Source: Meandrina meandrites (Eukaryota > Cnidaria > Anthozoa > Scleractinia > Meandrinidae). From it: a stretch of DNA of 64,000 nucleotides. This document shows positions 23,964-37,800 of this stretch, piece after piece. Both the position numbers and the translations under genes were made by a program. The notes under the pieces were generated by a model. The model saw nothing but the letters and a program-made list of their open reading frames with translations, was not told where the DNA came from and ran no database searches. The first letter of the stretch is position 1. The number at the start of each line of letters is the position of its first letter. The DNA lies in contig OY855905.1 in the NCBI GenBank assembly GCA_963693305.1, forward strand, positions 46,949,895 to 47,013,894, read 5' to 3'.

Positions 23964-26900
23964 ATGGTGCATTGTTTTCCTGTCTTACACTTTTCTTATG
24001 GACTGCTGATAGTTGTTGTGGGTATGTTCATTTTAACACGTATCTAATAGCGCTTCAAACGTTGCAACCGGCTCATAGATTTTTACTTGCTATTCATATT
24101 ATTGGATACTTTCATTTGATCAAAGTGAACAAATTCAGTTTTGTCTCCATTTTTAGGGATTTATTGAATTTCCAATCAAAAAGTTATAGTTTTGAAAAAT
24201 CGGAAGCGCTGAAAAGAAAGAGTTTAAAATCGATAAAAATTTATAGGCATTTTTGAATATTTAAAGTCATTTGATTGCCTATACACACAAAAAAGCATTG
24301 ATATTGCTATACTTCACGAGTCAGCTCCATTAACAAACTTCCGACTAACGACATAACGTACTATTTAGGAGAGATCAATAGCATTGAAGCCATCAGACTG
24401 TTTGAAGGGGACTTGGTGCTTACCCCAATGCAACGGGAAGCCGCCGAACAAGGAAGGGATGTTAACTTACCAGGAATTGGCCGCGGAGTTTCAAAGAGCT
24501 ATCTTTGGCCTGGCGGGATCGTGCCATTTTCAATAGAGCAACAGCTAAGTAAATATATTGAGCGCTCCAAAATTTGCAATATATATAGACCACAACCATG
24601 GACTGCTTACGCAAACAATTATCAGATAAATATTTTTCGCAAGGACTCTTTTTGATAGAGAGAGAAAAGGAAACTCGCGAATGCTGAATTTTTTAAACCC
24701 GCCTCACTGATTCAAATTTCACATAAAAAAATTGGTTTTACTGATATGATCAGAAGGTATAGATTGCTTGCAATTAGTACCTCGTTTCTAAACCTCTTTC
24801 CGGTAAAAGAACTAAAAGGTTATATGTTGTTTTTGGTTCAATTCGTTAGAAGACGATCCATTAGCTTTAGAGGAGATTGAAAATGGAATGAAGCAGTGGA
24901 GTGGTAAGACGTGCATCAAATTTACGGAAAGGACGAACGAAAAAGCTTTCATTTATTTCTTTATTGGTGGAAGGTATGTAAATTGTACCCCTTTCTGTAG
25001 GAAATGGTGTCTTGGTTTCTTTTCACTTTCTGTGGCAGCTGCAGCGATATATATCCATTCATAGGCAATAGGGAGATTTTATTTTTGAATTTTATCTTTC
25101 GGTACAACTATTGTGAAAAAGTGAAAACGGGTAAGTAATTTTAAGGTCATTCCCACGAAATAGAACTGAACATAGATTTTCAACCAAACTTTGCCTACTG
25201 GTTGGTTACCTTAAGGGAACTTAAATTTTTAAATAAAAAGCGGGGTCCCCACATTCGCTTAGGAGCGGGAAGACCTTGTATATACCACATAATTCCTTAA
25301 TAATTCCTTTGTGAGTACTGGCAAAGTACACGTTTCCGGTGATAATCTTTTTTTCAAACATAGGAATTGATCTGTATTCATTTTATAGAAAGAATTTGAC
25401 CGTTACACCCAAAATACGTGAAAAAATTGATAGGCCCCCATACTCGTTTACGAGAAAGCGACGATTTATTTCTCTCGCGGGCTAAGTTGCATGGAAAAAA
25501 GCCGCCATTTTTGTTTATGTGCGCTCGCTAATTACGCGTAAAATTCTGCGCAGTAAGGATGCGCAATGCAATACATACAGGGTAATGACCTTAAGTGCTT
25601 AGTGTCGGGATTTTACTGCTTTTTATAAATATATAAGAACAGGTAAATACAATATTTGGATATTGTGGGTTCTCTTTGCACTTTTATTGCGAATAATGTC
25701 TACGGCTTTTGTAGAAAATCAGTTAACGGTTCTGGATGTCCGATCTACAGATGTTCAATCACGGTGCGATTTCATTTAAGATCAATTTGATTGATAAAAA
25801 TATGTTAAGGAAGCCAGTTTGTACTATTCTCAGTAACATTTCGATTTGCAATCTAATCGTAGCTGTTTCTCAGAAGTTGGCAGAACAGGCGATAAACAGT
25901 ACATCTCCATCGCTCCACATTGCTGGAATGCTGGCGACGTAGCACACGAAATTGGTGAGAGGAACTACATTTTAATCCATTTTGGTCTGTTCTGTTCTAT
26001 TCTGCTCTATTCTAAAATCCAGAGCCATCTGGCAATTTCGAACACAAAACGAAGAAGGGAAGGCCGAGAAATCATATCATTGTAAAATCAACTTTCGGTT
26101 TACTACAAGAAAACTGATATTTAGACAACATTGCGACTCTATTACAGAGTCATTGTCATAAAACGATAATTTTACAAGAAGGCAACTTAAACATCTTATG
26201 TAATTATGCGTGTTAATATTATGTAATATAGCTAGACAGTAGGTAATCAGAGAAACAGATCTAATTCTATAGAGGCTAAAAAGCTAAAAAAGCTTCAAGG
26301 AACGCTAATTGCAATTGTGACCATCGGCCGATTCGCACTAGCGGACAAGTTTTAAATGTCATAACATTTTTGACAAAAACAAAATTGTCGCGACAAGTCA
26401 GAGACATTTTGAAGAAAACAAAAGGTGTAATTATTATTACAATAGCTCTGCACGTGCTTCTGGCATCCTGGTACATTTCTCGGCACGGTCGTCTTGTGCA
26501 AACATCAAATAATCAGGCAGGTCCACGTGGTGAAAATTTTTAAAACGATTTGCATTTGAAGTGCGCGTGTAGTGATGTTTTTGTGCTGACCTGCGGGGAA
26601 AATGTCGCAAGTAAACTATTTCTTTTCCCCTCCATTTACTGGCACAAACTGGTTCACTCCGCATTCATTTGTTCCAACCCCGGTATTACCATCCTTACAT
26701 GACCTCACCTCGGCACACAAACATGTTTTGCCGCCTATCGCGGAAAAATTTCGCGTATTGTTTTTTAGTACAATCCAGACCAAACACAATAGCCAATCAA
26801 CAAGTGTATTGTTATCTGGCATTACAAGGGGCGTTGGAATGCGACTTGTCATGACTTGTCCTGCCTTGAGGCAGGACATCGGCCCCTTTGAAGATTTGTC

Positions 26901-27710
26901 CGTTTTGAGAAAATTTGCACTTGTCCAACAAGTCGTTCGCACTTGTTTTTGCGATTGTTTGACAAAATGTATCACGCGTGCAACGCGGACCAATCATAAG
27001 ACAACTGCTTCTTTGTTTTCCTGAATTGTTTGATAAGTTCTTGGTCTCAAAAAACGTATTCGCACTTGTTTTCTGTGACAAGTGACACATAAATGATGAA
27101 ATCTACCGATTGTTACAAAATTTGTTCGCTAGTGCGAATTGGCCCCATTTGTAATTGGAATCAATTATTTCATAGTTGTTATGAACTGTATGTATGAATA
27201 TGGTCTCGAAAACCACCACAGGGCATTAAATAGTCATTGAAACAATCAGGTAGTCCATTTAAGCTGACCAATTCAATAAAGTCGTTGCATTTAGCAAGAT
27301 GGTGATATAGGTTGTTCTGGCCTTTTCTGTTCTGCTCTGTTTTTTTCCCTGCTCAATTTCAAAGAATACTACAATGCTATCTTCTTTTAGCTCATGCGCT
27401 GGGATTTTATCACGAACAGTCAAGACCAGATCGCGATGAATACGTCACTATCAACTGGGACAACATTGTAGAATGTGGGTGTTCCAAAGTGTTTAATACT
27501 GGACACTATATAAATTACACTATATAAATTATTAAATTAATTACCCTCGGTACTTATCGAAAGACAGGCAATGACGAGAACGATGACGACGACGACTTTG
27601 ATGACGATGATGACGACGACGACAACGATGATGACGTTGTTGATGATAATGATGATGATGATGATGATGATGATTATTATTATTATCATTATTATTATTA
27701 TCATTATTAC

Positions 27711-27752
<42 letters not shown>

Positions 27753-30700
27753 GGCGATTATTATAACGCGCATAGCTAGTAGTGTAGTATATTTTAACTC
27801 TTTATTGTAAGTCTGTTTACGTGATGCTCATGAAGCTCGTTTTGTATTCTTTCTTACTTTCAACTTCAGCCGAGAAAGTTAATTTTGCCAAGTACGGTCC
27901 CTCTAGGATTAATTCCTTCGGCGTTCCCTATGATTACAACAGCCTAATGCATTTCGAAGAGAAAGCTTTCAGCAAAAATGGTCAGCCGACTATAACACCC
28001 AAGCAAGCGGGAGTGAGTATATTCACTTCATCTATTTAACAATTATTCCATGAGCCCGCGTTGGATACGAGGTGGTAAATAGCCAACGAGGCGCGAAGCG
28101 CCGAGTTGGCTATAACCACTCGTATCCAACAAGGGCGAATGGAATAATTGTTTTATTAAATTCTTCTTTAGTATAAATCAACTGGACATTTCATTTTGAT
28201 GTAAACGAAGTAATAGTATGAGGAGGCGGGGAAATTTGTGGCGCGGTGTTCACTTTTTGAGTTGAATGAAACACGTGAGGAAAGCGAGCGAGAGAGTTTT
28301 CTTCTGAAGATTTTCCTCGGAAAATCTCCTCGTAAATCGTCTTTTCATCCTGGAATATTGTGACAACAATTAAGGTTTATGGGAAGATCCGAAGCAATAG
28401 CTTTTCTGGAAATTATACGCCTTGTGCAAGACGAGCGAAGTAAGTGTTTACATATTGTACTTGTTTACGGCTCCACGGCTGTCATCAAGCTACATTATGC
28501 TGAAACGAAATTGCACTCAGATTCGATGAAGTTCATTGAAGTATAAAAGGACAAGATCAAGATTGAAAGGTAACAAACTTAACTGAAGTGCTGAGCCTAA
28601 TTTTACGTCGAGCACTGAATGAAATTGTGTCAGTTTTCTGGTCTTCCCGTAAGCTTAAATTATTTTCTGCTTTTCTTCTTCGTTCAGTCGCTCTTGTTGT
28701 ACATTTACAAGTATTTTTAATTAAACATTTCGCATCAATCCTTTCAGTTTTACGTAGTTGAGTCAACTATGGCATTTTGTGGTATTTGTGTGGTTTTAGG
28801 GAAGGCACTGTAGATTATTTCTTGTATAAGCTTATAAACCTCGCCAAATTTGCCATTTTTCTGATGGAACTTTCGCTTCCCGCAGGAAATTTTTTAAACT
28901 GAGCGGCACTTGCCGCACTCGTTTCCCATATAAGGTCAAACGCAGGTATAATGGCTGATAACCGAGATCTAGTGAACCAATGAGAAAGCTAGAATTGCAT
29001 TATCCGAGGTTGAGAATTTAATAAAAACGTAGATATTACATGTTTGAACCATTTTAAGTCCAAGACACAAAGGTGTTATTGGTGCAGCGCCATGCCTTAC
29101 ATATTGGGCCTCAACAAAGGGCAAAATGTTTCAAAGAGTTTTAATTAAACTTGGAGGAGACAGCTTAATTTTTCAAAACATGCATAAAAAGATGCCCATA
29201 CATTTTTTATTGAACATCATATTATAGGTATCAATAGGACAAAGAGACAGTCCAAGTGTCTTGGATATTAAGCAAATGAATCTTCTCTACAAATGCAATG
29301 GTGGTGGGGACGGCAACGGAGGAGGAGGAGGAGGAGGAGGAGGAGGAGGTAAATAAAAGTCTCAAACTCGTTTAATGACTTGTTATATCCTGGCGAATTG
29401 AATATTCGATATTGGTAGCCTCTTGTTTTTTCTTTAACCTAATTTGAATGGTTTGGTACTGAAAGATTCATCTTTATTATAGAATTAACATTTGAAAAGG
29501 ATTTTCGAGTTCCATAGTCTGTGAAAGTTATCAGCTCTTGTCTCGCTATCACTGTCTACCCCCTCCAGACGGTACAGTACTATAATTCAGTCTTTTAAAA
29601 TCCCTTTTAGGCCCTGTGAGAGAAAGAGGAGAACGATGAGATGTCATGAAAAATCCCCACACTTATATCAAAGTTCATGTATCACAAAACGTATTAAAGA
29701 AATGATGAATGATGTGCTCGGAGGCTGCTAAACCCATATTTGCACTGTTTTTTCTGGTTAATTCTTGGTTTCAGTGAAATCCTATCGGACTTTCTTCCAG
29801 TTAACTGGTAATAATGTTGGCGATATGTTAGCGATAATGTCGCCCTGGTTTACATGGAAGAAGTGTCATAAAAAAGGACCACATTTCTGATTGGATGGTA
29901 CATGTAATACATCTGTATGGTTTTCAGATGGTATCTGGACACCAAAACGTGTAATTGATATCGCAATATATTCTAAAACGGAGTCATAAGCTATAATCTA
30001 AGAATATTCTCAGGAATATTTTCAACCTAAAATCGGCAGAAAAATAAGAATATTTAGCCTGGGCCAGAAAAACAATATTCATATAAAAATATATATAGTG
30101 ACTGGCTTAACTAAACAAGATTGTTGATCGCATTGCAGAATCTTGCAAAGACTTCAATTACAGATGCAGATATTGGGCGAGTATTGGAGAATGCAACAGA
30201 AACCCTGGATACATGCGCGTTTACTGTAAGAAAAGTTGCCAAGTTTGCAATGCGCAGGGTAATTATTATCTCATTGTTGACGTAAATGCTTTAATTGGGC
30301 GTCCTTTCATTTCTTTTGTAGGGAATGTTTGAATGTAATATGCAATCTAATATATTCGTAAAAATTTCGTTACCAAATCTTCAACATAACGTGAAAGGGA
30401 AACATGAAAATTTAATGTGGAAATGATAACTGTTTCAACAAAAAAGCCTAGTTGATTGGTCCATATACAAGTTTTGACGTGCATTCCATGCACTTGAGCA
30501 CGTAAGAGTACCTTGAGCACGCGATCTAGAGTTGAAAAGTCGTATTCGTAGTTTTGTCTGAAGGCCGATTCTCCAATAATGTTGTTACCAATTTCTTTCC
30601 TCTCATTTTAGTAGTCAGTGGAACTGATAGTTACCGTAACACTAAGTTTTAAATATACATTTTTGCTGATTTTAATGTTAGGAGGTTGTATGGATCGAAA

Positions 30701-30800
30701 TCGATACTGCCGGCAGTGGGCAGCTACGGGCTACTGTTACTCTAACCCTGGATATATGAGATCCAACTGCAAGAGAAGCTGTGGAAACTGTTATGGATAG
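23964..30800 (+). CDS. Astacin metalloprotease with two ShKT domains (gene 2)
   Basis: Secreted zinc endopeptidase, tandem paralogue of gene 1. Exons: 23964-24021, 24369-24548, 24850-24973, 25863-25954, 27391-27474, 27870-28012, 29228-29348, 30139-30258, 30682-30800; 1041 nt, 346 aa. Signal peptide at about 1-20; prodomain FEGD; zinc motif [12 protein letters not shown] from residue 149, with Ala152 in place of the usual Gly. The Met-turn reads SLMHF (204-208): the Tyr that normally sits by the zinc is Phe. Exon 7 ends in a glycine run. Exons 8 and 9 each encode one six-Cys ShKT domain (starting at Cys270 and Cys310). The stop codon TAG abuts a GT donor at 30801, and an acceptor CAG at 30957-30959 suggests a 3'-UTR intron, with AATAAA at 31061. 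Splice phases equal those of gene 1. It is probably expressed, but catalysis may be weak. Confidence 0.88.
26325..27145. mobile_element. GGGCC-ended MITE, copy A (intron 4 of gene 2)
   Basis: An 821-bp element with ends (C/G)GGCCGATTCGCACTAGCG and CGCTAGTGCGAATTGGCCC, flanked by a 3-bp CAT direct repeat (26322-26324 and 27146-27148). Nearly identical over its length to copy B at 36867. The open frames inside are conserved only because the copies are recent; they show no recognisable protein. Confidence 0.85.
27571..27752. repeat. GAC/GAT to ATT trinucleotide microsatellite (intron 5 of gene 2)
   Basis: A graded run of GACGAC, then GATGAT, then ATTATT. Poly-Ile and poly-Met frames on both strands are artefacts. 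Confidence 0.95.
28038..28155. repeat. ACAATTATT-ended foldback, copy 1
   Basis: Ends AACAATTATTCCAT and ATGGAATAATTGTT; arms carry GTTGGATACGAG and its complement; centre GCGCGAAGCGC. It lies after exon 6 of gene 2. Copies with the same tips are at 38803, 39370 and 40133. Confidence 0.75.
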
Positions 30801-31060
30801 GTATGATGTAAATTCATCCAAAAAAGAAACTTTACAATAAGGAATAAGACCTTATCCAAGCATGTTTGGCCGAGCAATGCCAGCTATTTCTGAAGTTTCA
30901 AGAATTTCCAAAGACCACTGTTTGACTGTGTTATGATTTAACTTTCATTACATTGCAGGTGACTTTAGGACCGTCAGGATCAGCTGCATGGGTGATGGCA
31001 AATGAACGGAAAATCACATCTAAGATTTGCCAATACTCTTAGTGTGTTATTACTGAATGA

Positions 31061-31066
31061 AATAAA
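31061..31066 (+). terminator. Candidate polyadenylation signal of gene 2
   Basis: AATAAA about 260 bases after the stop, downstream of the proposed 3'-UTR intron. It merges into an A-run, so the signal may also be an old retro-insertion tail. Confidence 0.4.
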
Positions 31067-31866
31067 AAAAAAAAAAACTAACCAATCTATCCAAGAGATA
31101 CTCTTTTTATCCGATGTACACTTTTTAGAACATTAAGTGAGTTTGGCGGAAGGTCACCAGTGCGTTGCTCATTTTTTTAGTTTTCCTGATGTACTTCCTT
31201 CCACAAGACATGTTGCTGAGAAATCGATCATATGAAATATCCTCAGCTGATTTTATTACCGTGATTAGCAGGTAGTCAATTACCAGACCTGTTCATGTAT
31301 TGCCGCTTATGAAAGCGCCAGCGTGATATGTACGGACAGTTATAGATGATTTCATCAATATCGTATTTTAATATCCCTTGCCAATGTAATTCCGGGGATT
31401 CACAGAGATTGAACATTGTGAGCACACCAAGCGACTGCGAATATAAAATAACCGATCTGCTTATTTTCCATTAAAGGATGAAGCTGTTAATAGTAAAATA
31501 GCTATCGATAAATGAGCCCAGTGAGGTGTCCCTATGTTTTGACCTTTCATTTCGACTAATTCATTTCATTTCATTTCGACTAATTATCTACTTCGTCTTT
31601 CACTAGAACGTATATCAATATTTCGTTTGAGTAATTCAGACATATAATCGGGACAAACTCCACTCAAACGTTTGTGAACTAGACAGTGCGCATTTGTTTA
31701 TCTTAGCGTCATGAAAAAAGGGTAGCCAACTAAGTTCTTTAAAAAGATCTACACTATTTGCTCTAGTGTCAGCGTTGAGAATAACGCGTGCAGCACGCTT
31801 CTGTAGCCTGAAAACCTTATTTAGATTTTTTTTTTAATTCTACATTAAAGATCAGTGTTTGTCATC
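31067..31866. other. Convergent intergenic gap between genes 2 and 3
   Basis: About 800 bases between the 3' ends of two convergent astacin genes. A 14-bp TTTCATTTCGACTAA repeat near 31545-31585 is duplicated; nothing else was recognised. Confidence 0.4.
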
Positions 31867-34800
31867 TTAACAATCAAATATGGTGATGTTATCAATCGAA
31901 GCATCTCCCTGGTAATTGCTTCCTCTAACGCCCTCGAAAGTCAGCTGCAAAACACAACAAAAAATTAGTTAATATTCGTGTTTGCTTTTACGAACCTCAA
32001 TACTATGTCCGACTGGCTCTGCATGGATTTATGAGTACACGCGGGCATGTTATAAAAACTTGGGATTTAAAAAGCCAACCTGATTAATTCTAAAGCGAGC
32101 GACCTTTCAAGACCTCGGAGCTTCTGAGAATCAAACTGTTAAAGCAAAGATTCGCGGAAAAATGAGATGAGTTATCTTTTACAGAAGATAAAAGTATAAA
32201 TAAATCGCTTTATTTTATATGTCGGAGTATTTAGCACTATTTCACTAACTGTGGACACCGTAAATGAGCAAACAAATATTACAAATAGAGCAGAAATTTG
32301 TTAAAAACCCCAACTGGCAGGAGGCTGATCATCTGGCTATTCACAAAGCGTGGAGGAGTTGAATTCGGAACCACCGAACACAAATCCATCTAGTGGCAGG
32401 GAGGAGGATTTGAACCCGGGGTCTCCAGATTACAAGTCCAGCGCCCTAACCACAAGGCCACGCTCCTCCTCCTAAATCTCATCACATCCTCAAGTGATGG
32501 TAACAGCCCCCATTTTGGCAATTTCAAACTTCCAGAGTCTTGTGCTAACTGAGAATTTAAAGCCATCCTTGCATGTACCTCTTTAGATCCTGTTCCCAGG
32601 AGACGAACTTGGTACATCCTCCACTGGTTTCCCTGGTTTCCACTCTTGTTGAAAATCACTTGATCACACAATTTAACGTTCAGTTTTCCCATGTGGCCTC
32701 CATACATGTGGTAATAAAACTTCAGGCAAGACTTTCCTGACAATGTAACCATGCGGGATATTTTGGCATTGTCGCCTGGCCGACGCGGACTGGAAGTCTC
32801 GATGTACATGTAATAACCTGAAATATATAAATTACTTTATTGCGTCTGTTGTAAACAAGACTTCCGACTGGAAATAAGCCATCTCTTTCGCAGTGGTACT
32901 TCCCGTTTACTGGTACTTTATTAATGACCACACACAACATTTGTCAACAAATTTCATTGTCACATAGTATACATATAAATCGAAAACCATTTAGTGAATG
33001 ACATCCAGGAAATGCGACATTACAGATATCTCTCGAAATGTTTCACACAAGTTTCCGAAGCCCAGCATGGAGTCGCTTTGTCGGTGTACGTCCGTGATCG
33101 TAACTTTATTTCACGCACCACCACAGCTCTGAAATTCAAAATGCGCTCTTTCCCAAACGAAGGACGCTATATAGCTGAAATATAAATTTAGTGCCTTTTA
33201 TATGCCTGGTAAGGATATGCCATGGATTTTAGCACTAAATGACGTATAGGTCATGATTGATTTTTCCCGAAAAAGAACAGAAAGCCAACAATCCGAACAT
33301 GACAGTCTAAAAATCCTTAGTTTGAACTTCGTTTAGGATCCACGATCCAAACTTCAAGACAGGCAGGGTCCGGAATCCGGCATAAAATTTCTACGGTGAT
33401 CCGCAATCCGCCGTACGCCTATTTTACAAATAATCCGCGAATCAGCTTAATGTATTGTTCGTTACGCGAACCAATTCATCCCCTCCTTTTGTAGATGGAT
33501 ACGGTCCAAAAGTCGGACGGAATATGTTTTTTAATCACACGGTACCTATCGTGTCTCGGAACAAAGACTTTAATATTTTTTGTTTTACAAAACAATGCAT
33601 ACCTTTTCCTGAAGTGTGGTCGCCAGTTGGTCCCGTGCCCCCAGAGGGTGTACCACCACTTTTTCGTGTCCAATCAAATTTGTCATCTTTATCTTGTCTG
33701 AACCCACAATCGTCTTGATCGAAATTGCAGGAAAAGGCTATAATAAAGAATCAGGCAAAATCAGCGATCAGTGTTTTTTTGTGTGCACGATTTAGCAAAC
33801 TTTTGCAAATTATTACTATATTTTATGAACTGAAGTAACATTATGGGAAGACTTGCATGCAATGAAATGAGCTGAATAAATTGCGAGGAAGCCACAATAT
33901 TTACCTACTAGAAGATGGTTTTCCATGTTCTATAAGAAAATAATGCATGCTCGAGCTCTAGAAAAGCTGCTAGTGGATGCCCGAGCCGTTAGGCGAGGGC
34001 ATTCAGCTGCTTTTCTAGACCTCATTATTTTGTTATAGACCGCATTATTTTGTTATAGGACATAGGAAAACCGCCTTCTAGTGGGTTTAGAACATAGCAT
34101 AGAAATGCAAATAATAAAATGAACAAACGCTACGCCAAGAAACCTGACAACAGCAATCAAACCCATTTTAATGCTGTTTCAAGATTGATCGACGTGGCTA
34201 ATATCGCTGTACTTACCTTGAAAAACCTTTGCAGCCCATTTTGTGTTTGTTTTTGTGCTCTTAGAGTACGATTCCGCAACAATTTTGTTTAAATCAGTGT
34301 CTTGCAAGTTTGCAAAGCGGCCGCGTTCCTGGCACTCACTGTTCAACAACTTAATTCAAGTGAACTGTTTTTAGCGGCCATAATTAAGGAAATAAAATGA
34401 CAACTTTAAAAGATTGTTGCCGCCATGTTTTTGAATTCGTAACGCAGCAAAAGTTGCATCTGGAGTACTGGGCTTCTATAGTTTTTAGCTATGTTCTATA
34501 AAAACAAAATACCCGCTAGAATTCCATTGCGTGTATACAGCGGCTATATTCTAAAATGCGATAGTGATACACAGCATCTGATAGAGCTCAGTAAGTCCGC
34601 AGTTACTTTTTTACATGAAAAGTACTGTAAACGAAACAAAAGAAATACTTTTAGATGATTCCGTAGTGTCCAAAAAGAATTACAAGCTTACGAGAGCTGC
34701 TACACAACTGCCAAAAATTTATAAATTAAAATCCAGACATGGCCAATAAGTGTTTTACGTTGTCGTGTTTCCCTGAAATTATTATTACATCAGCAATGAA

Positions 34801-37800
34801 ATGACTGAGTTTGAGACTCTTTAAATACTTCGTTTGAGTTAACTATGCCATTTAGATAGGGTCGCACTTGTAGCAAGGTAAACTGTTCCTTTTGGCATGT
34901 ACTTACACGCAGAGGGTTGAGGAGTTGTTGGTGACGGAGTAGTTGGTGGAGGAGGGGGATTAGCTGAAAGACGATATTATATTCCTTTAGTTAACACTCT
35001 GTATTTCAAACCCAGCTTGATACCTTATGTGGTGTCTAAAGGATTTAAAACAGTAGACCTAATACGTTTCCTGCACATCTCCCGGTCTTTCGTTTTCTCC
35101 GGTCCACTTCGACCCTACCACTAACATCCACAGGGACAAAACAAACCAAAACGATTTAATTTTTATCTTGGAGTATTGTTGTTATAATACGAATGTTTAA
35201 TATTAGAAAGTTAGTTTGTACTCTGCCCAGCGCAAGCTTAAGCTTACTGGCAAAGCATCGCACTTCACCTACCTATAATTTCCACGATTTTTTTGGCTTT
35301 TGGTTGATTTGTAACCATTATGGACCTGACAGCTTAAGGTTGAAAATTTAGTTGCGCTAGCGATTTTAACCCTGGTTCTTATATGCCGCTGATCAACCTG
35401 CGACATAGCCGCCGATACTGCCTGGGATTCTGTTCTCACATATGAGAACATGCGCCGCAGGCAACAAAGATCGTCGCAGGTCTTCAGCGCTGGCATGCCT
35501 GCGAAGTTGGCCTAAGCTCCACTTCGCAGGCACTTAGGCGGTTTTTCCGGAGGCCGGCGATAAACATATTTTATGATAACAGTATCCCAGGCATGTACTT
35601 GCGGCATTATGGTAGGCAGGCCGGCGGCATTTGAGGACCAGGCTTTATTATGAGAACAGTATCCCAGACATTTACGATGGTAGAATTCACATGTAATTAA
35701 CATATTAATGGGGTACAACAAGTAATTTTTAATTACACTTGTTTATTTTAATCATGAACGTGGAGAGCGGAAGTAATTTACTGCTATACTTCATGAAACT
35801 TACAGGTACACGGAGGAGGTGAAGCAGTTGTAGGAACTGGAGGCGTAGCTGAGGACAAAAAAAGAATAACTAGCTGATTAACAAAAGGTCTCTTCTTCAA
35901 TTGGAGTCATAAGGATCCACTAACTCCTCTCCACACGCTAAGTAAGATTTAACCCATGAGAATATGTATATGTTATTGCCGCCGGGAGCTATTGATGGTC
36001 CGTCAGAGGGAAAAAAAACATTATCCGGTGGTCTTTATTACGACTGTTCCTAAAACGGACCGATCAAGTCAGCAAACTACGTTTTTATGCTCCCTGGCCG
36101 CTAACCTGCCCGCACTTTACAGTGAGCATTGCTTAGACTAAGCTAGGTTTGCTGGGAAGAGAACTTAACTCCTTCTCGTTACTATGATTTGGTGACTCAC
36201 GCAGTTAAATGGCCGTTTATTGTTGAGATTATATCCAGTTGCAGTGAATGTAGAAAGAATGTCTTTCTACCCAGCAAAGGCAAAAGAAAAACTTGTTGAA
36301 AGTAAAGTAAGTAAAGTAGATGCTAAATAGCAAATATGAATTAATTTACGTCCCAGATGTAAACTCAATCCTAGATAAGCAGTTTGCATAAAATACTTTT
36401 TTCCCATTGGTGATAAAGCTCTTTTATTTTTTCATGCTCTAATTTATGTGGCAAAGAAACATTAACTGTGCCAGTGAAGAATAATCTATCTGTTATTCAA
36501 AGATTAATCAAAGGTCTCGTGGGACTTCGACTATTTTGCATGAAGTATATATAAGCAATAGTATCAGCAGAAACGATGAAACATTGGGACAAGAATGTGT
36601 GACAATTGAGACGAACATGTCGTTTCTACAATAGTGGACGAAATGAGATTATTATATTTCGGTTTTTTACCATTTTCAATCTCGCTAACCAAAATTGTTT
36701 TTGCAATTAAAGTGCTTGAGATAGTCGATTTTACTCTGTTAAATTGTAAACACTTATGACTTGAATCTGCCTAGAATCGGCATAACCACTCACGTCAATT
36801 AAATGATGACTTTTTGAACTATGTTAGAAGGCTGTTAAAATATTAAAATTTAGAAAAATAAAATAAGGGCCGATTCGCACTAGCGGACAAGTTTTAAATG
36901 TCATAACATTTTTGACAAAAACAAAATTGTCGCGACAAGTCAGAGACATTTTGAAGAAAACAAAAGGTGTAATTATTATTACAATAGCTCTACACGTGCT
37001 TCTGGCATCCTGGTACATTTCTCGGCACGGTCGTCTTGTGCAAACATCAAATAATCGGGGAGGTCCACGTGGTGAAAAATGTTTAAAACGATTTGCATTT
37101 GAAGTGCGCGTGTAGTGATGTTTTTGTGCTCGTGCGGGGAAATGTCGCAAGTAAACTATTTCTTTTCCCCTCCATTTATCGGCTCAAACTGGTTCCCTCT
37201 GCATTCATTTGTTCCAACCCCGGTATTACCATCCTTCCACGACCTCACCTCGGCACACAAACATGTTTTCCCGCCTATCGCGGAAAAATTTCGCTTGTTG
37301 TTTTTTAGTACAATCCAGACCAAACACAATAGGCAATCAACAACGTATTGTTATCTGGCACTACGAGGGGCGTTGGAATGCGACTTGTCATGACTTGTCC
37401 TGCCTTGAGGCAGGACATCGGCCCCTTTGAAGATTTCTCCGTTTTGACAAAATTTACCCTTGTCCAACAAGTCGTTCGCACTTGTTTTTGCGATTGTTTG
37501 ACAAAATGTATCACGCGTGCAACGCGGACCAATCATAAGACAACTGCTTCTTTGTTTTCCTGAATTGTTTGACAAGTTCTAGGTTTCAAAAAACGTATTC
37601 GCACTTGTTTTCTGTAACAAGTGACACACTAATGATGAAATCTACCAATTGTTACAAAATTTGTCCGCTAGTGCGAATTGGCCCTAAGCTAAATATCGCA
37701 AAAGGGTGCACGCTGTCATTCAATTACTATTTATTTCAAGATTATCCCGTTAGGAAAACTTGACATCTGTGGCCACGAGAGCGAGAGACTGCCAAATAGA

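Noticed and set aside
26437..27090. Open frames repeated at 36824-37575, which look like a conserved small gene
   Set aside because: They lie inside two recent MITE copies, so their identity reflects copying and not selection.
27537..27810. Poly-Ile/Met open frames on both strands
   Set aside because: Translations of a GAT/ATT microsatellite.
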